Shown here: piece by piece, positions 7,813 to 16,962 of the stretch
Layout: each line of letters starts with the position of its first letter
Position numbering within the stretch: position 1 is the first letter of the stretch
Origin: Bacteroidota bacterium
GTDB lineage: Bacteria > Bacteroidota > Rhodothermia > Balneolales > Balneolaceae
Length of the DNA stretch: 44,934 nucleotides
Assembly (NCBI GenBank): GCA_027621355.1
Contig: JAQCBZ010000011.1
Location: 1-44,934, forward strand
Reading direction: 5' to 3'
Translations under genes and position numbers: made by a program
The notes under the pieces: generated by a model
Database searches by the model: none
The model's input: only the letters and a program-made list of their open reading frames with translations
Told to the model about the DNA's origin: nothing

Positions 7813-10525
7813 ACTTCAGTAAAAATACATTCGTAGGCGCAGAGTCCAAAATATCATTTGTCCGATCCCAGACATCAAAAGCAGCAATATCTTCTAACTC
7901 TGAGTCCTTGGCATGTTGCCATACCACAAACAGCGCGGATCCAGGACGATACTCCCAACGGTAAACAATATTGGCCTGCAACGATGAGTACGTAAAATCA
8001 GGTACGTCAAAGTTAAACGACGGCGCTTCCCCTTGCCCATCTGCATCCACGGTTATAGTATTTCCTTGTCTTGAGATAGATCCAATGTCGGTGCCATACT
8101 CATCAAACTCAAAACTGTTGGGCTTGGCAAAGGCTTTGAATCGATCATAAGCCCCTGTGGTCGAGTAGAATCGCATGAAACTCTGCAGGGTCATGTTTGG
8201 AGAGAACGTCCAATTCAAGCGCATGGTGGTTTCGAAGTTCTGTTGCTCAAGATCCGCAAACATATACCGACGGAAGTACGTATTTGTGGCGGTGGGGTCT
8301 GCGTAGTCGTCTACATATTGACGATTATTTTGGTTGAACCCATACTCAGATGAGACAAAGAAACTCAATGCTTGGGTGGGCCTCCACTCCAAGCCAAGAT
8401 CAAATGCGTAGGTGTAGGCGCCAAGTTCATCACGTTCAAATTCTCCTTGAAGCCTTCCTGAGAGCTTCTTGTCATCGTTGGAATTCAGCGAAAGATCGAG
8501 GCTAAAACGGGCAGGACTCTCAGCTACTGGGCCGCCCCGCGTGAGTCGAACATCCGCCCCTCGTGAAACAATGAAAGCGCGCTGGTTGATCCGCCACAAA
8601 TTGCTAAGTTCCGTATCGGTGAAGAAGCCTAGAAAGAGGCTTTCTACATCATTATCGACTGTCCATTCAGCTCCTGTGATACTGGAAAAGGTCAATTCAT
8701 TGATCCCAGGAATGTCTCGATTGCGGAAGCGACTGTAGAGACGTATCGTTTTGACCCCTGCCTGGTTTTGAAAACCAAGGTCGTTAATCTCATAGCCTGA
8801 AGAGGTGTGAGTGAATGTTGCAGATACTGTGAAAATATCCCCACCTCCTTTTTGGACCGAAACGTCCAAATGACTGCCTGTGAGTGACGTTTTGGTTGGA
8901 TCAAAAGGGTTCTCTGTGTGATCAGGGCGTTGAAAGTATCGTGCAGAGGATTCCTGCAAGTCAAGAATAGCCGTTTCGCTTCCTTGGACGTGACTCACAG
9001 AGTACACACCACTCACTGTGTAATCGCGTGAGCCTAGATTGGACTCAAAATCTACACCATTGACAATGGCCGATCGGTTCAAAACATCATCAAAATAAGA
9101 TCCTTCGATATCACGCTGGACAATGCTTGTGTACGTCCCTGCGATGAGGTCGATCTTTTGAAATTCTTGCTTGAAACGTAAGACACCAAATTGACTTAGT
9201 GGGTTGGCGCGGAATGTCTCAATCTGACCATTTGTGAGCTCTACATCACCATTCACAACCGGCGTAAAGGCGTACAAAGCTCCGACATTGAGCCCATTTG
9301 ACAAGCGACCACTTAGTTTGGTTGCCGTGCCAATGTTGGTCTGGCGTGGCACATCTTCATAGGCGGCATCAAGGCCAGCATCGCCCGCATCTGCCACGGG
9401 TGAACTTCCTATGCGACGGCTATAAAAGCCACGAGGATCGCCAAAATTTGTGAATTTCTTTGAGCTACCAAACTGAAAAATATCACTCCCTTCGAGGAAG
9501 AAAGGTCGTCGTTCCTCAAAAAAGAGCTGGTTGTCTGTAAGATTTACCTGTGTTGGATCCGCTTCGACTTGGCCAAAATCTGGGTTTATGGTGGCCGAGA
9601 GTGTTAACCCATTACCAAACGTATTGCGCAGGTCGACCCCAAGTCTAGTGGCTGGATCCGTAGGCTGATAAAAAGGATTTCCCGGCTCGTTGGGCGCACG
9701 ATAGAGCTCCTGACTCACATAAGGAAGGACTTCCAACGATTGAGTTTTGGGCAAGGGGCCCATGTTTTGGAGGATGGCCGATTGGGACGTGAACGCATAA
9801 AGGTCAGGTGAGACAGGATCCCATGCACTGAGCTCACGATAGCGTCCGAACTCGCGGAAAAAATTGATACCCCATGTGTGATTCTCAAGGTCTGCGTCAT
9901 ACCGAAGTTGGCTCAAAGGGATTTTGAATTCGGCCGTCCAGCCCTCTTCATTGATTTGAGCGGCTCCTTCCCACACCGCGTCCCAAAGGTTATCCTCCTC
10001 TGTATCCTTAAAATATTTAACATCGCGCAGTACCCCCCTCGGATTCACACCAAAGGCAAAGCCCGTAAGCCCATCCATGTTGGAGTCGATGAAAAGCCAG
10101 ACCCAATCGCTGGCCACCCGGTTTTCATCCCGCCGTATCAAGGGTGCACTCATTTGAGAGGGATCCGTTTCGTAGGCGCGATAGGCTGCATACACATATC
10201 CATCGCGGATAAAAAACTGCGTTTCTGTTTTTTGGCTGGCAGCCGCCCCTTTTTGAGGCATAATTTGATTGAAACCTGTGTATCGAGGCAACTCACTCCA
10301 TGCATCCTCATCAAGTTGGCCATCGATACGAATGGCCTGATCGCTGGTGGGATTTTGTAGCTCCAGTGTCAACGGACGGCTGTAAATATCTTCGCCTGGA
10401 GCAAAAAAAGTACTGGCGTCGTATCGCGCATTGTGTTGAGCATACCCAACAAGTGGGGCCAGAAATACTGCCATCAACATCGCAGTTTGGCTGAAGAAAG
10501 AAGGCTTATTAAAAAAGGACGTCAT
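7790..10525 (-). CDS. DUF5916 outer-membrane barrel protein with CBM9-like domain
   Basis: At 911 residues this has the usual architecture of the family: a signal peptide ending near VGYAQ, an N-terminal carbohydrate-binding family 9-like beta sandwich (about residues 55-260, starting RIDGQLDEDAWSELPRY), and a long C-terminal region of alternating strands expected to form an outer-membrane beta barrel. A conserved block reads ATINPDFGQVEADPTQVNLT, followed by LFFEERRPFFLEGSDIF. The final residues LLKLSYWFNR end in an aromatic pattern with a terminal Arg, consistent with a barrel. Substrate is unknown; the CBM9-like part suggests carbohydrate or polymer binding. It lies between the two broken propeller paralogues and is probably transcribed on its own, since a terminator precedes it at 10636-10671. 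Confidence 0.88.
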   Translation of the reverse strand: MTSFFNKPSFFSQTAMLMAVFLAPLVGYAQHNARYDASTFFAPGEDIYSRPLTLELQNPTSDQAIRIDGQLDEDAWSELPRYTGFNQIMPQKGAAASQKTETQFFIRDGYVYAAYRAYETDPSQMSAPLIRRDENRVASDWVWLFIDSNMDGLTGFAFGVNPRGVLRDVKYFKDTEEDNLWDAVWEGAAQINEEGWTAEFKIPLSQLRYDADLENHTWGINFFREFGRYRELSAWDPVSPDLYAFTSQSAILQNMGPLPKTQSLEVLPYVSQELYRAPNEPGNPFYQPTDPATRLGVDLRNTFGNGLTLSATINPDFGQVEADPTQVNLTDNQLFFEERRPFFLEGSDIFQFGSSKKFTNFGDPRGFYSRRIGSSPVADAGDAGLDAAYEDVPRQTNIGTATKLSGRLSNGLNVGALYAFTPVVNGDVELTNGQIETFRANPLSQFGVLRFKQEFQKIDLIAGTYTSIVQRDIEGSYFDDVLNRSAIVNGVDFESNLGSRDYTVSGVYSVSHVQGSETAILDLQESSARYFQRPDHTENPFDPTKTSLTGSHLDVSVQKGGGDIFTVSATFTHTSSGYEINDLGFQNQAGVKTIRLYSRFRNRDIPGINELTFSSITGAEWTVDNDVESLFLGFFTDTELSNLWRINQRAFIVSRGADVRLTRGGPVAESPARFSLDLSLNSNDDKKLSGRLQGEFERDELGAYTYAFDLGLEWRPTQALSFFVSSEYGFNQNNRQYVDDYADPTATNTYFRRYMFADLEQQNFETTMRLNWTFSPNMTLQSFMRFYSTTGAYDRFKAFAKPNSFEFDEYGTDIGSISRQGNTITVDADGQGEAPSFNFDVPDFTYSSLQANIVYRWEYRPGSALFVVWQHAKDSELEDIAAFDVWDRTNDILDSAPTNVFLLKLSYWFNR

Positions 10526-10635
10526 AGGGTCATTGTGTTATGTAGATGACTCCTATACGTAACAGGAGAGCAACTTGTTGCCACAAATTCGTTCATGAAA
10601 CGTTCTCTGAAAGAAATTGTCCAAAACACTGCAAC

Positions 10636-10671
10636 AAAAAAAAGCCCAGCGGGGTTCAATCGCTAGGCTTT
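10636..10671 (-). terminator. Intrinsic terminator after propeller gene B
   Basis: AAAGCCCAGCG (10641-10651) pairs with CGCTAGGCTTT (10661-10671), with one mismatch and a nine-base loop. On the minus strand it is followed by a run of T (plus-strand A-run 10636-10643). It lies 80 bases beyond the stop of the gene ending at 10753 and separates it from the DUF5916 gene. Confidence 0.75.
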
Positions 10672-10752
10672 GCGTTCTCATTATCAATCGTGGTAAATCT
10701 GAACGCAACCTAGTGCCTTGCGACTCAAGAATAAAGGTGAAATAGTTATCAA

Positions 10753-12708
10753 TTAGTTAACAGATTGTGTAAATCCCTGTGTAATAACCTGTGGAAACGT
10801 TTTTGTATGAAGCGTGATGATTTTCTTTCGCTTGTCTTGAGGGTCTGGGTGTTGCTCAAGGATCAGAGTATTGGGGCGATCTATGAGCCGGGACAGCAGT
10901 GAACTGAAATGGTCAAGGATCTCTCGACGCTTCGTATTGCGGATAGATGGACTCAACTCTTGAAACCCTAGCGCCTGGTCAAATTCTTGAATCGTCCATG
11001 ATAACTGCTCTCGTTGAAATGGATATTTGCGTAGAATCATCGTGAAAAGGGCCACCAAATCTTGCCTATGAACTTCGTTCACCGGTCGTAATCCTTTGGT
11101 GATTTTGATGTGTCCATTTACTCGTTTAAAGGTGTACGGCTTACGTTGTCGGTGTCTTATCCAAACCACCAGCCCGAACAAGCTGACTGTACTCAAGATG
11201 GCAATGAGGATGAATCCAAATGGTGATTTGTTGGGAACTAAGGTTGACCCAGATAATGTCAAAGTTGCTATTTCCTCTGCCGTAAACTGCTGACTCGACA
11301 CGGGCCGTGGGGTCCAAATAGCTTCTAAACGAATAAGCTCCAAATGGAAATGGAAAATGATCCAACCATCACTTGTTGGATCATAAAATGCCTGACTAAA
11401 ATGGTATTCATCACTATAAGAGTCCTGGGTTGGCTGATAAGCGTACGACGTCATCGATTCTGGATGGATAAATACGAGTTCGCCACAGTGATCATAGACC
11501 GCCAACGTAGAACGATTGGGATCAAGCCTGTAGGTCCCAGGCTGCTTGTGAACAACGGATGCCTTGAACGATTCCACACATTCCAGCAGATCATCATGTG
11601 CACTCGGTAGTTGAATGTCGACGGGCTCTTGCCAAGCTCGGTCCATGAATTGTTGAAACTTGAGTTGGGACACCGGTTCTCCCTGTTCGTTGATGAGTGG
11701 GTGAAGAAGCCACAAAGGCATTTCGCCCACTGATATCGACTCTGTGTTTGAGACTCCTTCTGGGCTATCACCACGACCACCGTACCCAATAAATGGATAC
11801 TGAAACAATTGGGCTCGCGCCCCCCTTGGAGGGTTCAAATCAGCCGATTGCGGAACCAATAACCACTCTTGTGTCACCTCATCCAAATAAATCATGAGTT
11901 GTTTGTAGAAAAAGTTGCCATAGCCACCATATGTAATGATTTGGTAGGGTGTGAGAACCGCTGCGTGGTCGTACATATTTCGGTGGGGAAACGACTTGTC
12001 AAATCTGATCAGTTCTTCGGAAAGATCCGCTCTCATGACTGGGGGTGAGGTGTCACCCGGCGCTCCTTCGTTTGAGTTGGTCCTTTCGTTTGATTGCGCT
12101 CCTGCGTCTGGCGACAATCCCGAGATTAGATGAACACTACCCACGCCATCATCCCAAAATACCAAGCCCCCCGTGGTGGGATGAATATCCATTCGTTGAG
12201 GATCAAACGAATCAAATTCTAGTCGATGAATGTTTTGTTGAATACCTGAGCGGTTATACTCAATCAACCATGCTATTCGTGAGTCCCAAAGTTGCTCTTT
12301 AGAGGAGTGAGGCTCGAAGGTCAGCGTGAAGAGCCGCTGGTTTTTACTATCCCATGCGGTCACAGGAAGTGGGGTGTCGGTCGAGTACTGGGGTAAAGGC
12401 TTATCAGGGTGAGGTGCATACCCCGAGGCAGGAAAGCTCGACGAAATGCGCTGCGATGGCGGGGCGGCTTGGGATGCTTGGGCAGTCTACGTTGGCCGTT
12501 CAGTCTGCGTTGGTTCTACCAAGGAATCTTGTTGTTGACCTTGGGTTTGGCTTAATGGCTTAGCGATCAACTTTTCCGTCACTGGGCCAATCGTTGCACT
12601 TATACTAAGAATACCAACTATGAATCCACCTCGCGCAACGACATGAAGGTCCCTAAACCTTTCGACACCCAAGACTTCCTTGATATAGGCTAGTACTCTT
12701 TTTTCCAT
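10753..12708 (-). pseudogene. Propeller-TM-winged-helix-like protein B, interrupted by TAG
   Basis: A 73-codon frame from the ATG at 12708 (MEKRVLAYIKEVLGVERF, then a hydrophobic stretch GGFIVGILSISATIGPV) stops at TAG 12487-12489. The same frame continues without further stops to 10753. It reads TAQASQAAPPSQR and onward into the body, so the gene is one frame split by a single amber codon. The neighbouring residues are Gln-rich, so a CAG-to-TAG change is the simplest origin. The body has kelch-like propeller repeats, a transmembrane segment (FGFILIAILSTVSLFGLVVW) followed by RHRQRK, and a C-terminal module with RREILDHFSSLLSRL that aligns with paralogue A. A GTG at 12363 could start a shorter protein, but without signal peptide. 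The start overlaps the upstream TamB-like gene by 19 bases. Function unknown. Confidence 0.65.
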
Positions 12709-13553
12709 CGTATATCAATTCCTTGCCACCGCTGATCCCCTTGTGTTAACAATACATCAAGGTTTTCATTCATGTCAAATTCTAAGACAAATCTATTGGA
12801 AGGGTAGGCACTTCGAACCTCTTGCACAAACCATAATTGGGTCCGCTCATTCATCTGCCATCCGGCTCGAAGTTCCGTGGCTCGGGCAGAGCCTCTTTTT
12901 ACACTTGCATAACCAAACTCCTGAAAACCCATACGGTCAAAAAGAAAGGACTCGGCTTTGTCCGCCAATAATTCAATCTCTTCCCCCTGAATGCCTAATT
13001 GAGGGATATCTGGGAAAGCCGAGATCGTATTGGATGAGGACACCTCTGTCGGGGACCAACCAAGTGTAGGGCTCGATAGTGAACCAGAGCTTGTAAGTAA
13101 TGGGCTCACAAGAAGGTTTAAGATGGCCGGCTTAGCCATTTCTTGGCCCTTATTGCTTTGGAGTGTGGGTTGAAGCTTCACCTGAAGATTCTCCCCCGCA
13201 ATAACTGGAGTCGAGGGTGTGCACTGTATAGACGTCGCATTGAGTGGTTCACACTGTTGGGTGATGTTGAGACCACTTAGCGTTCCAACTACGAGCATTT
13301 CTGCTTTGGATAGACTGGCTGGGTCTAAGGTGTCTGAAAATGTGAATCTAACAGGCTGCCTCTCATTGTTCACGAGGCCTCCTTCCTTGGGAGAGGTCTG
13401 CAAAACTGAGAATTCACCCTGTGGGTCTTGAGCCATGATTGGACTTGGGCTCGCATACCCAACAAGTAGCAGGAAACACCCTAGTAGCCAGCAAATTTTG
13501 AGTGGATGCAGGCCCTGTAGGATGATGGGATTATGTTGCGCGCGTGGACTCAA
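12690..13553 (-). CDS. Short TamB-like secreted protein with Ig-like domain
   Basis: This 287-residue protein begins with an N-terminal hydrophobic signal ending near IMAQ. Residues 45-155 resemble an SbsA/Big_5 Ig-like domain (TSPKEGGLVNNERQPVRFTF ... LQVKLQPTLQSNKG). The last 100 residues look like the C-terminal end of TamB (FGYASVKRGSARATELRAGW ... LDVLLTQGDQRWQGIDIRWK), the part that contacts a TamA barrel. Its start overlaps the stop of the TamA-like gene by four bases (ATGA), which is the usual tamA-tamB order. True TamB proteins exceed 1,000 residues, so the long lipid-groove region is missing. The TamB relation is an inference from pattern and position; the start and operon are well supported. 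Confidence 0.6.
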   Translation of the reverse strand: MSPRAQHNPIILQGLHPLKICWLLGCFLLLVGYASPSPIMAQDPQGEFSVLQTSPKEGGLVNNERQPVRFTFSDTLDPASLSKAEMLVVGTLSGLNITQQCEPLNATSIQCTPSTPVIAGENLQVKLQPTLQSNKGQEMAKPAILNLLVSPLLTSSGSLSSPTLGWSPTEVSSSNTISAFPDIPQLGIQGEEIELLADKAESFLFDRMGFQEFGYASVKRGSARATELRAGWQMNERTQLWFVQEVRSAYPSNRFVLEFDMNENLDVLLTQGDQRWQGIDIRWKKEY

Positions 13554-15586
13554 AACGGATCCCCAATTTGAAGGTGAAGAGAAAATCGCTGCAAGGCAGA
13601 TCCGTAATCAATGCCTTGATATCGGCTCATGTCTTGATTGTTTGGATTCACTTTCATTGCCACATCGATTCGTACAGGTCCAAAAGGGGTCGTCGTGCCA
13701 ACCCCAAACCCCGCACCAAATTGGATCTCCTGAAAATTTATCGCCTCAAAATCGGACCAAACTTGCCCTCCATCGACAAAAACGGCCCAATCGAGTCGCC
13801 TGAGTGCGCCAGGAAGCGGCTGAATGCGTTCAATCCCTCCTACAAGCATCGCGCGGCCTCCCACAGGAATATAACGGTCAAATTCATCGTTTTCATTAAA
13901 CCTTGACTCCTTGGGGCCCAATTCATTGCGCTGCCATCCCCTCACAGTGTGTGTCCCACCGGCATAGAGTTTCAAGTCTAGTGGCAATGAAGGGGTAGCC
14001 GGAGCCCAAAGCCCTCCTAAACGCCCCTTTATGAGCCATGCAGCCTCTGGATTCCAACGAGTCGCTCTTCGGTGCCGAAAAGCAATCGTTGCCTTCTGAT
14101 ACGTGTAGGTCCCGAGCAAAAATGGACTCGAAATCTCCATAAATGTCTGGATACCATTCCATTGCCCCGTAGGTTCAAGTGGCAAATAGGTCCCTGTCAA
14201 CGAAAATGCACTGATATTATAGTTCACCAGCGGATCTTTTGGATTGCCCCGACCAGCATCGGCTCGCCCCTCATTCGCCGACAATTCATACGAAAGAATC
14301 GCCCGGAGATCACGCCGCACGTCGATACGAAGTGCCTGAATCACCCCTACTTGAAACACTTCATAGGAGCGTTTTACCCCAAATCGGTGAGCCAAAAACG
14401 GGGTAATGGAATAGGAGTTTTTTGGACTGCCCACATACGGAATAAAGTAGGACGCATTAAGTTCTTGCTCCAAAAAAGAGGCTCTTGCCATAGAGCTGAG
14501 GACATGCCCCCTCCCATTGGTATTACGGTGCTCCCATTGCACCTTACCACGAAGATACTCCTCCGTTCCCAGCCCTATCGAGGTTTCGAGCTGGCGAAGC
14601 GGGGCTTCCACAATCTCAAGGGTTAATGTCACCGAGGAATCGGTCGTTAGACGCATAGGAAAGCGTGCTTCCTCAACAATGGAATGGCGTTCGAGCGAGG
14701 CTTTTGCCTCCTGTAAGTCGTGCAGTGTGATGCGTTGACCCTCTTTGAGTCTTGCATCGCGGGTAATGGTGCGGCGATTGAGCGTTTTTTGGCCAAAAAC
14801 AGCCACCGAATCAATGGACGTCTTTTCTCCCGGGGTCAAGGTAATGTCGAGGGTTACGCGCCGCTGGTCTCGATCTAACTGCTCGGTGAACGACGCCTTG
14901 CCGAAAAAGTACCCTTGCTCCATCAAAAACTGACTCAGAGCTTGTTGCGTTTGCCATAGCGCTCGACGTTGGTAGACATTACCTGGTTTCAGGGCAAGGC
15001 CTTTGGTGAGCTCGCGGTATTCGGGGGTATTTTGAAGATCCGCAGCGGCTGGCTGGTTTTTGGCATCAATCGTGAGATTCCAATCGTTGACTGTATAAAG
15101 AGGACCTTCACGAATCACCACTTTGAGCCATACATTCTCAGGCTGTTGTTGCAAAACGTCGATGGCAACCTCGGCATCCAAAAATCCCCTGTCTTTGTAA
15201 AATCGCTGGAGGGCCTCTTGATCGGCCTGGCGTAATGATTCTCGATAATTTGGGAATCGGTCAAACGTGTTTGATTCAACCACGCGATCGAGCCACCCCT
15301 GTGGGCTCAGGGTCATTTGTTGTGACAGTAGCCAGTCACTGAACGTCGTATTACCGATGAAAATCGCTTGGGTCACTTCGCCCGGGGTCGTTGTGTCGGG
15401 CTGCGTGGGTGATGTTGTGGCGAGCTGTGTGGGTGATGCGGCGAGCTGCGTCTCCGTTGACTGCCCAAAAAGTTGGTGTTGCAAAGGAGCCACAATCCAA
15501 AGCAAGATTGATGTGGAAATCGTAGCTTGATTCCAGTATCGGAAGATTGTCTTGATCCCCATCACATGATTGCTCGTTTGTGTCAT
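13550..15586 (-). CDS. BamA/TamA family outer-membrane protein
   Basis: At 678 residues this has a signal sequence, POTRA-like domains (about residues 95-330; for example SIDSVAVFGQKTLNRRTITR) and a C-terminal Omp85 barrel. Barrel features include RGKVQWEHRNTNGRGHVLSS, the LYAGGTHTVRGWQRNELGPK block (the conserved VRG..), and a terminal strand QRFSLHLQIGDPF. Length and the adjacent TamB-like gene favour TamA over BamA. After the signal it carries Thr/Gln/Pro repeats of the type TQLAASP, TQLATTSP, TQPDTTTP (15380-15460). ATG 15586 or ATG 15562 (MGIKTIFRYW) are both possible. Either start abuts the divergent M14 peptidase gene. Confidence 0.88.
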   Translation of the reverse strand: MTQTSNHVMGIKTIFRYWNQATISTSILLWIVAPLQHQLFGQSTETQLAASPTQLATTSPTQPDTTTPGEVTQAIFIGNTTFSDWLLSQQMTLSPQGWLDRVVESNTFDRFPNYRESLRQADQEALQRFYKDRGFLDAEVAIDVLQQQPENVWLKVVIREGPLYTVNDWNLTIDAKNQPAAADLQNTPEYRELTKGLALKPGNVYQRRALWQTQQALSQFLMEQGYFFGKASFTEQLDRDQRRVTLDITLTPGEKTSIDSVAVFGQKTLNRRTITRDARLKEGQRITLHDLQEAKASLERHSIVEEARFPMRLTTDSSVTLTLEIVEAPLRQLETSIGLGTEEYLRGKVQWEHRNTNGRGHVLSSMARASFLEQELNASYFIPYVGSPKNSYSITPFLAHRFGVKRSYEVFQVGVIQALRIDVRRDLRAILSYELSANEGRADAGRGNPKDPLVNYNISAFSLTGTYLPLEPTGQWNGIQTFMEISSPFLLGTYTYQKATIAFRHRRATRWNPEAAWLIKGRLGGLWAPATPSLPLDLKLYAGGTHTVRGWQRNELGPKESRFNENDEFDRYIPVGGRAMLVGGIERIQPLPGALRRLDWAVFVDGGQVWSDFEAINFQEIQFGAGFGVGTTTPFGPVRIDVAMKVNPNNQDMSRYQGIDYGSALQRFSLHLQIGDPF

Positions 15587-16951
15587 CCTTTTGTTAACGG
15601 CCCATGGCTGCTCTTGAGTGTCCTGCTCTTCTTTGCAGGATGTAAGTCCTCAGAATATAAAGCCTATGTCTATGATCCTGTTGGAGCTACACTGACCGAA
15701 GATAAGCCTTTGGATGCGTATCACCGACGGACAATCGGATTTGCTGAGGACGGTGTGTGGTTTACAAACGAGTTTGCGGGTGCGCGGTTGAATGACGTGG
15801 TTCGGGTTGCACCCTTTGAGTATGAGCTTTTGGTTGCCGCCGAAAATACGCCCATTAATAATAGTGCCTGGTATGGTTTTGGCGTGGGGCGGGGTGGTGT
15901 GCCGGGGTTGGAAGGTGCGCCAGGATTTGATGATGTGTCAATTTCAGGCAAGGGTGCCGAGGATGGTTTGCGTGAGGTCGCCGATAGTGTTGAGTTAACG
16001 CTCAGGATAAAGTATGAGGGAGGAGCGCATCGTTATCAGCCAACTATTATGGAGCGTGTGGATTCAGAGGCGCACTACATTGTTCGTCAAATAGACTCGC
16101 TCCAAACCAGGATTATTTGGCAAGGGGTGCAAAATAATCCTGGTTTAGAAATAAGGGTTTCGTTATCACAACACCCAGTTCTCATTACAGCCCAACGATT
16201 GGAAACCACACATTCGCTTCAAGACACTCTCCAAGCTTGGCAAAACCTCTTCCCTTTTGTACGCATTGACACCGCAGGATTATCCAAAGAGGGACGCCCC
16301 ATTCCTGGACTGACTATAAGCCAAAACCCCACCGTCAAACGCCCAACCCTCATGGTGATCGGGCGTCAACACCCTCCAGAGGTACCTGGATATGAGGTTA
16401 TGCGATCTTTTCTGCGCCGATTTGCAGCAAATGACTCCTTGGCTAAGACATTTAGAGAGGCTTTTCATGTGGTCGCGATACCGATGGCCAACCCAGATGG
16501 AGTCGATCGAGGTCATTGGCGCCACAACGCCCGTGGAGTCGATCTAAACAGAGACTGGATCAATTTTAATCAACAAGAAACCCAGGTAGCACGACGTTAT
16601 TTTCAGGAAAAAGCTACCTCGCTTGGTCAACCTGTGTACGCCATTGATTTTCACTCCACCCAAATTCATTTGATGTATCCGATTGATGCATCCATTCCAC
16701 TGCAAGGTCCTGCGATCTCAACACCCTGGTTCGAGCATTTGCTGGCTCCCAGCACGGGGTACCCTTTTGATGTTGTGATTGAGCCCTTTGATACCTCGGG
16801 TCCTGTGGCCAAAAACTGGTTTTGGCGTGCTTTTGGCATTGACGCTCTGACCTATGAAGTAAGCGATCTCTCCACTCCGGCACAAAATGACAAGGCAGGT
16901 GTGATCGCAGCGGAATCCCTGATGCAAACACTTTTGGACGCCCTTGACTAA
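15566..16951 (+). CDS. M14 zinc carboxypeptidase family lipoprotein
   Basis: A lipoprotein signal (LLLSVLLFFAGCKSS) is followed by an N-terminal beta domain typical of cytosolic-carboxypeptidase-like M14 proteins, then the peptidase domain. Zinc ligands are in GRQHPPEVPGYE (HxxE) and the DFHST His. The NARGVDLNRDW block is the substrate-binding segment, and the Glu in LTYEVSD is the catalytic base. It probably trims C-terminal residues from peptides outside the cytoplasm. I chose ATG 15566 (MIARLCHPFV), which gives a normal lipoprotein leader; the frame is open from 15527. This start is within a few bases of the divergent TamA-like gene's start codon(s). The sco gene follows after 11 bases. 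Confidence 0.9.
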   Translation: MIARLCHPFVNGPWLLLSVLLFFAGCKSSEYKAYVYDPVGATLTEDKPLDAYHRRTIGFAEDGVWFTNEFAGARLNDVVRVAPFEYELLVAAENTPINNSAWYGFGVGRGGVPGLEGAPGFDDVSISGKGAEDGLREVADSVELTLRIKYEGGAHRYQPTIMERVDSEAHYIVRQIDSLQTRIIWQGVQNNPGLEIRVSLSQHPVLITAQRLETTHSLQDTLQAWQNLFPFVRIDTAGLSKEGRPIPGLTISQNPTVKRPTLMVIGRQHPPEVPGYEVMRSFLRRFAANDSLAKTFREAFHVVAIPMANPDGVDRGHWRHNARGVDLNRDWINFNQQETQVARRYFQEKATSLGQPVYAIDFHSTQIHLMYPIDASIPLQGPAISTPWFEHLLAPSTGYPFDVVIEPFDTSGPVAKNWFWRAFGIDALTYEVSDLSTPAQNDKAGVIAAESLMQTLLDALD

Positions 16952-16962
16952 CACCTCACACC

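Noticed and set aside
9878-10360. 160-codon open frame on the plus strand
   Set aside because: Antisense shadow of the DUF5916 gene, without recognisable domains.
10753-12363. Propeller gene B as an intact shorter gene from GTG 12363
   Set aside because: The same frame is open upstream to the TAG and beyond it to an ATG, and a start at 12363 would have no export signal for a protein with an extracytoplasmic propeller.
14072-14626. 184-codon open frame on the plus strand
   Set aside because: It lies wholly within the TamA-like gene on the other strand, has no family resemblance, and its residues are typical of an antisense shadow.
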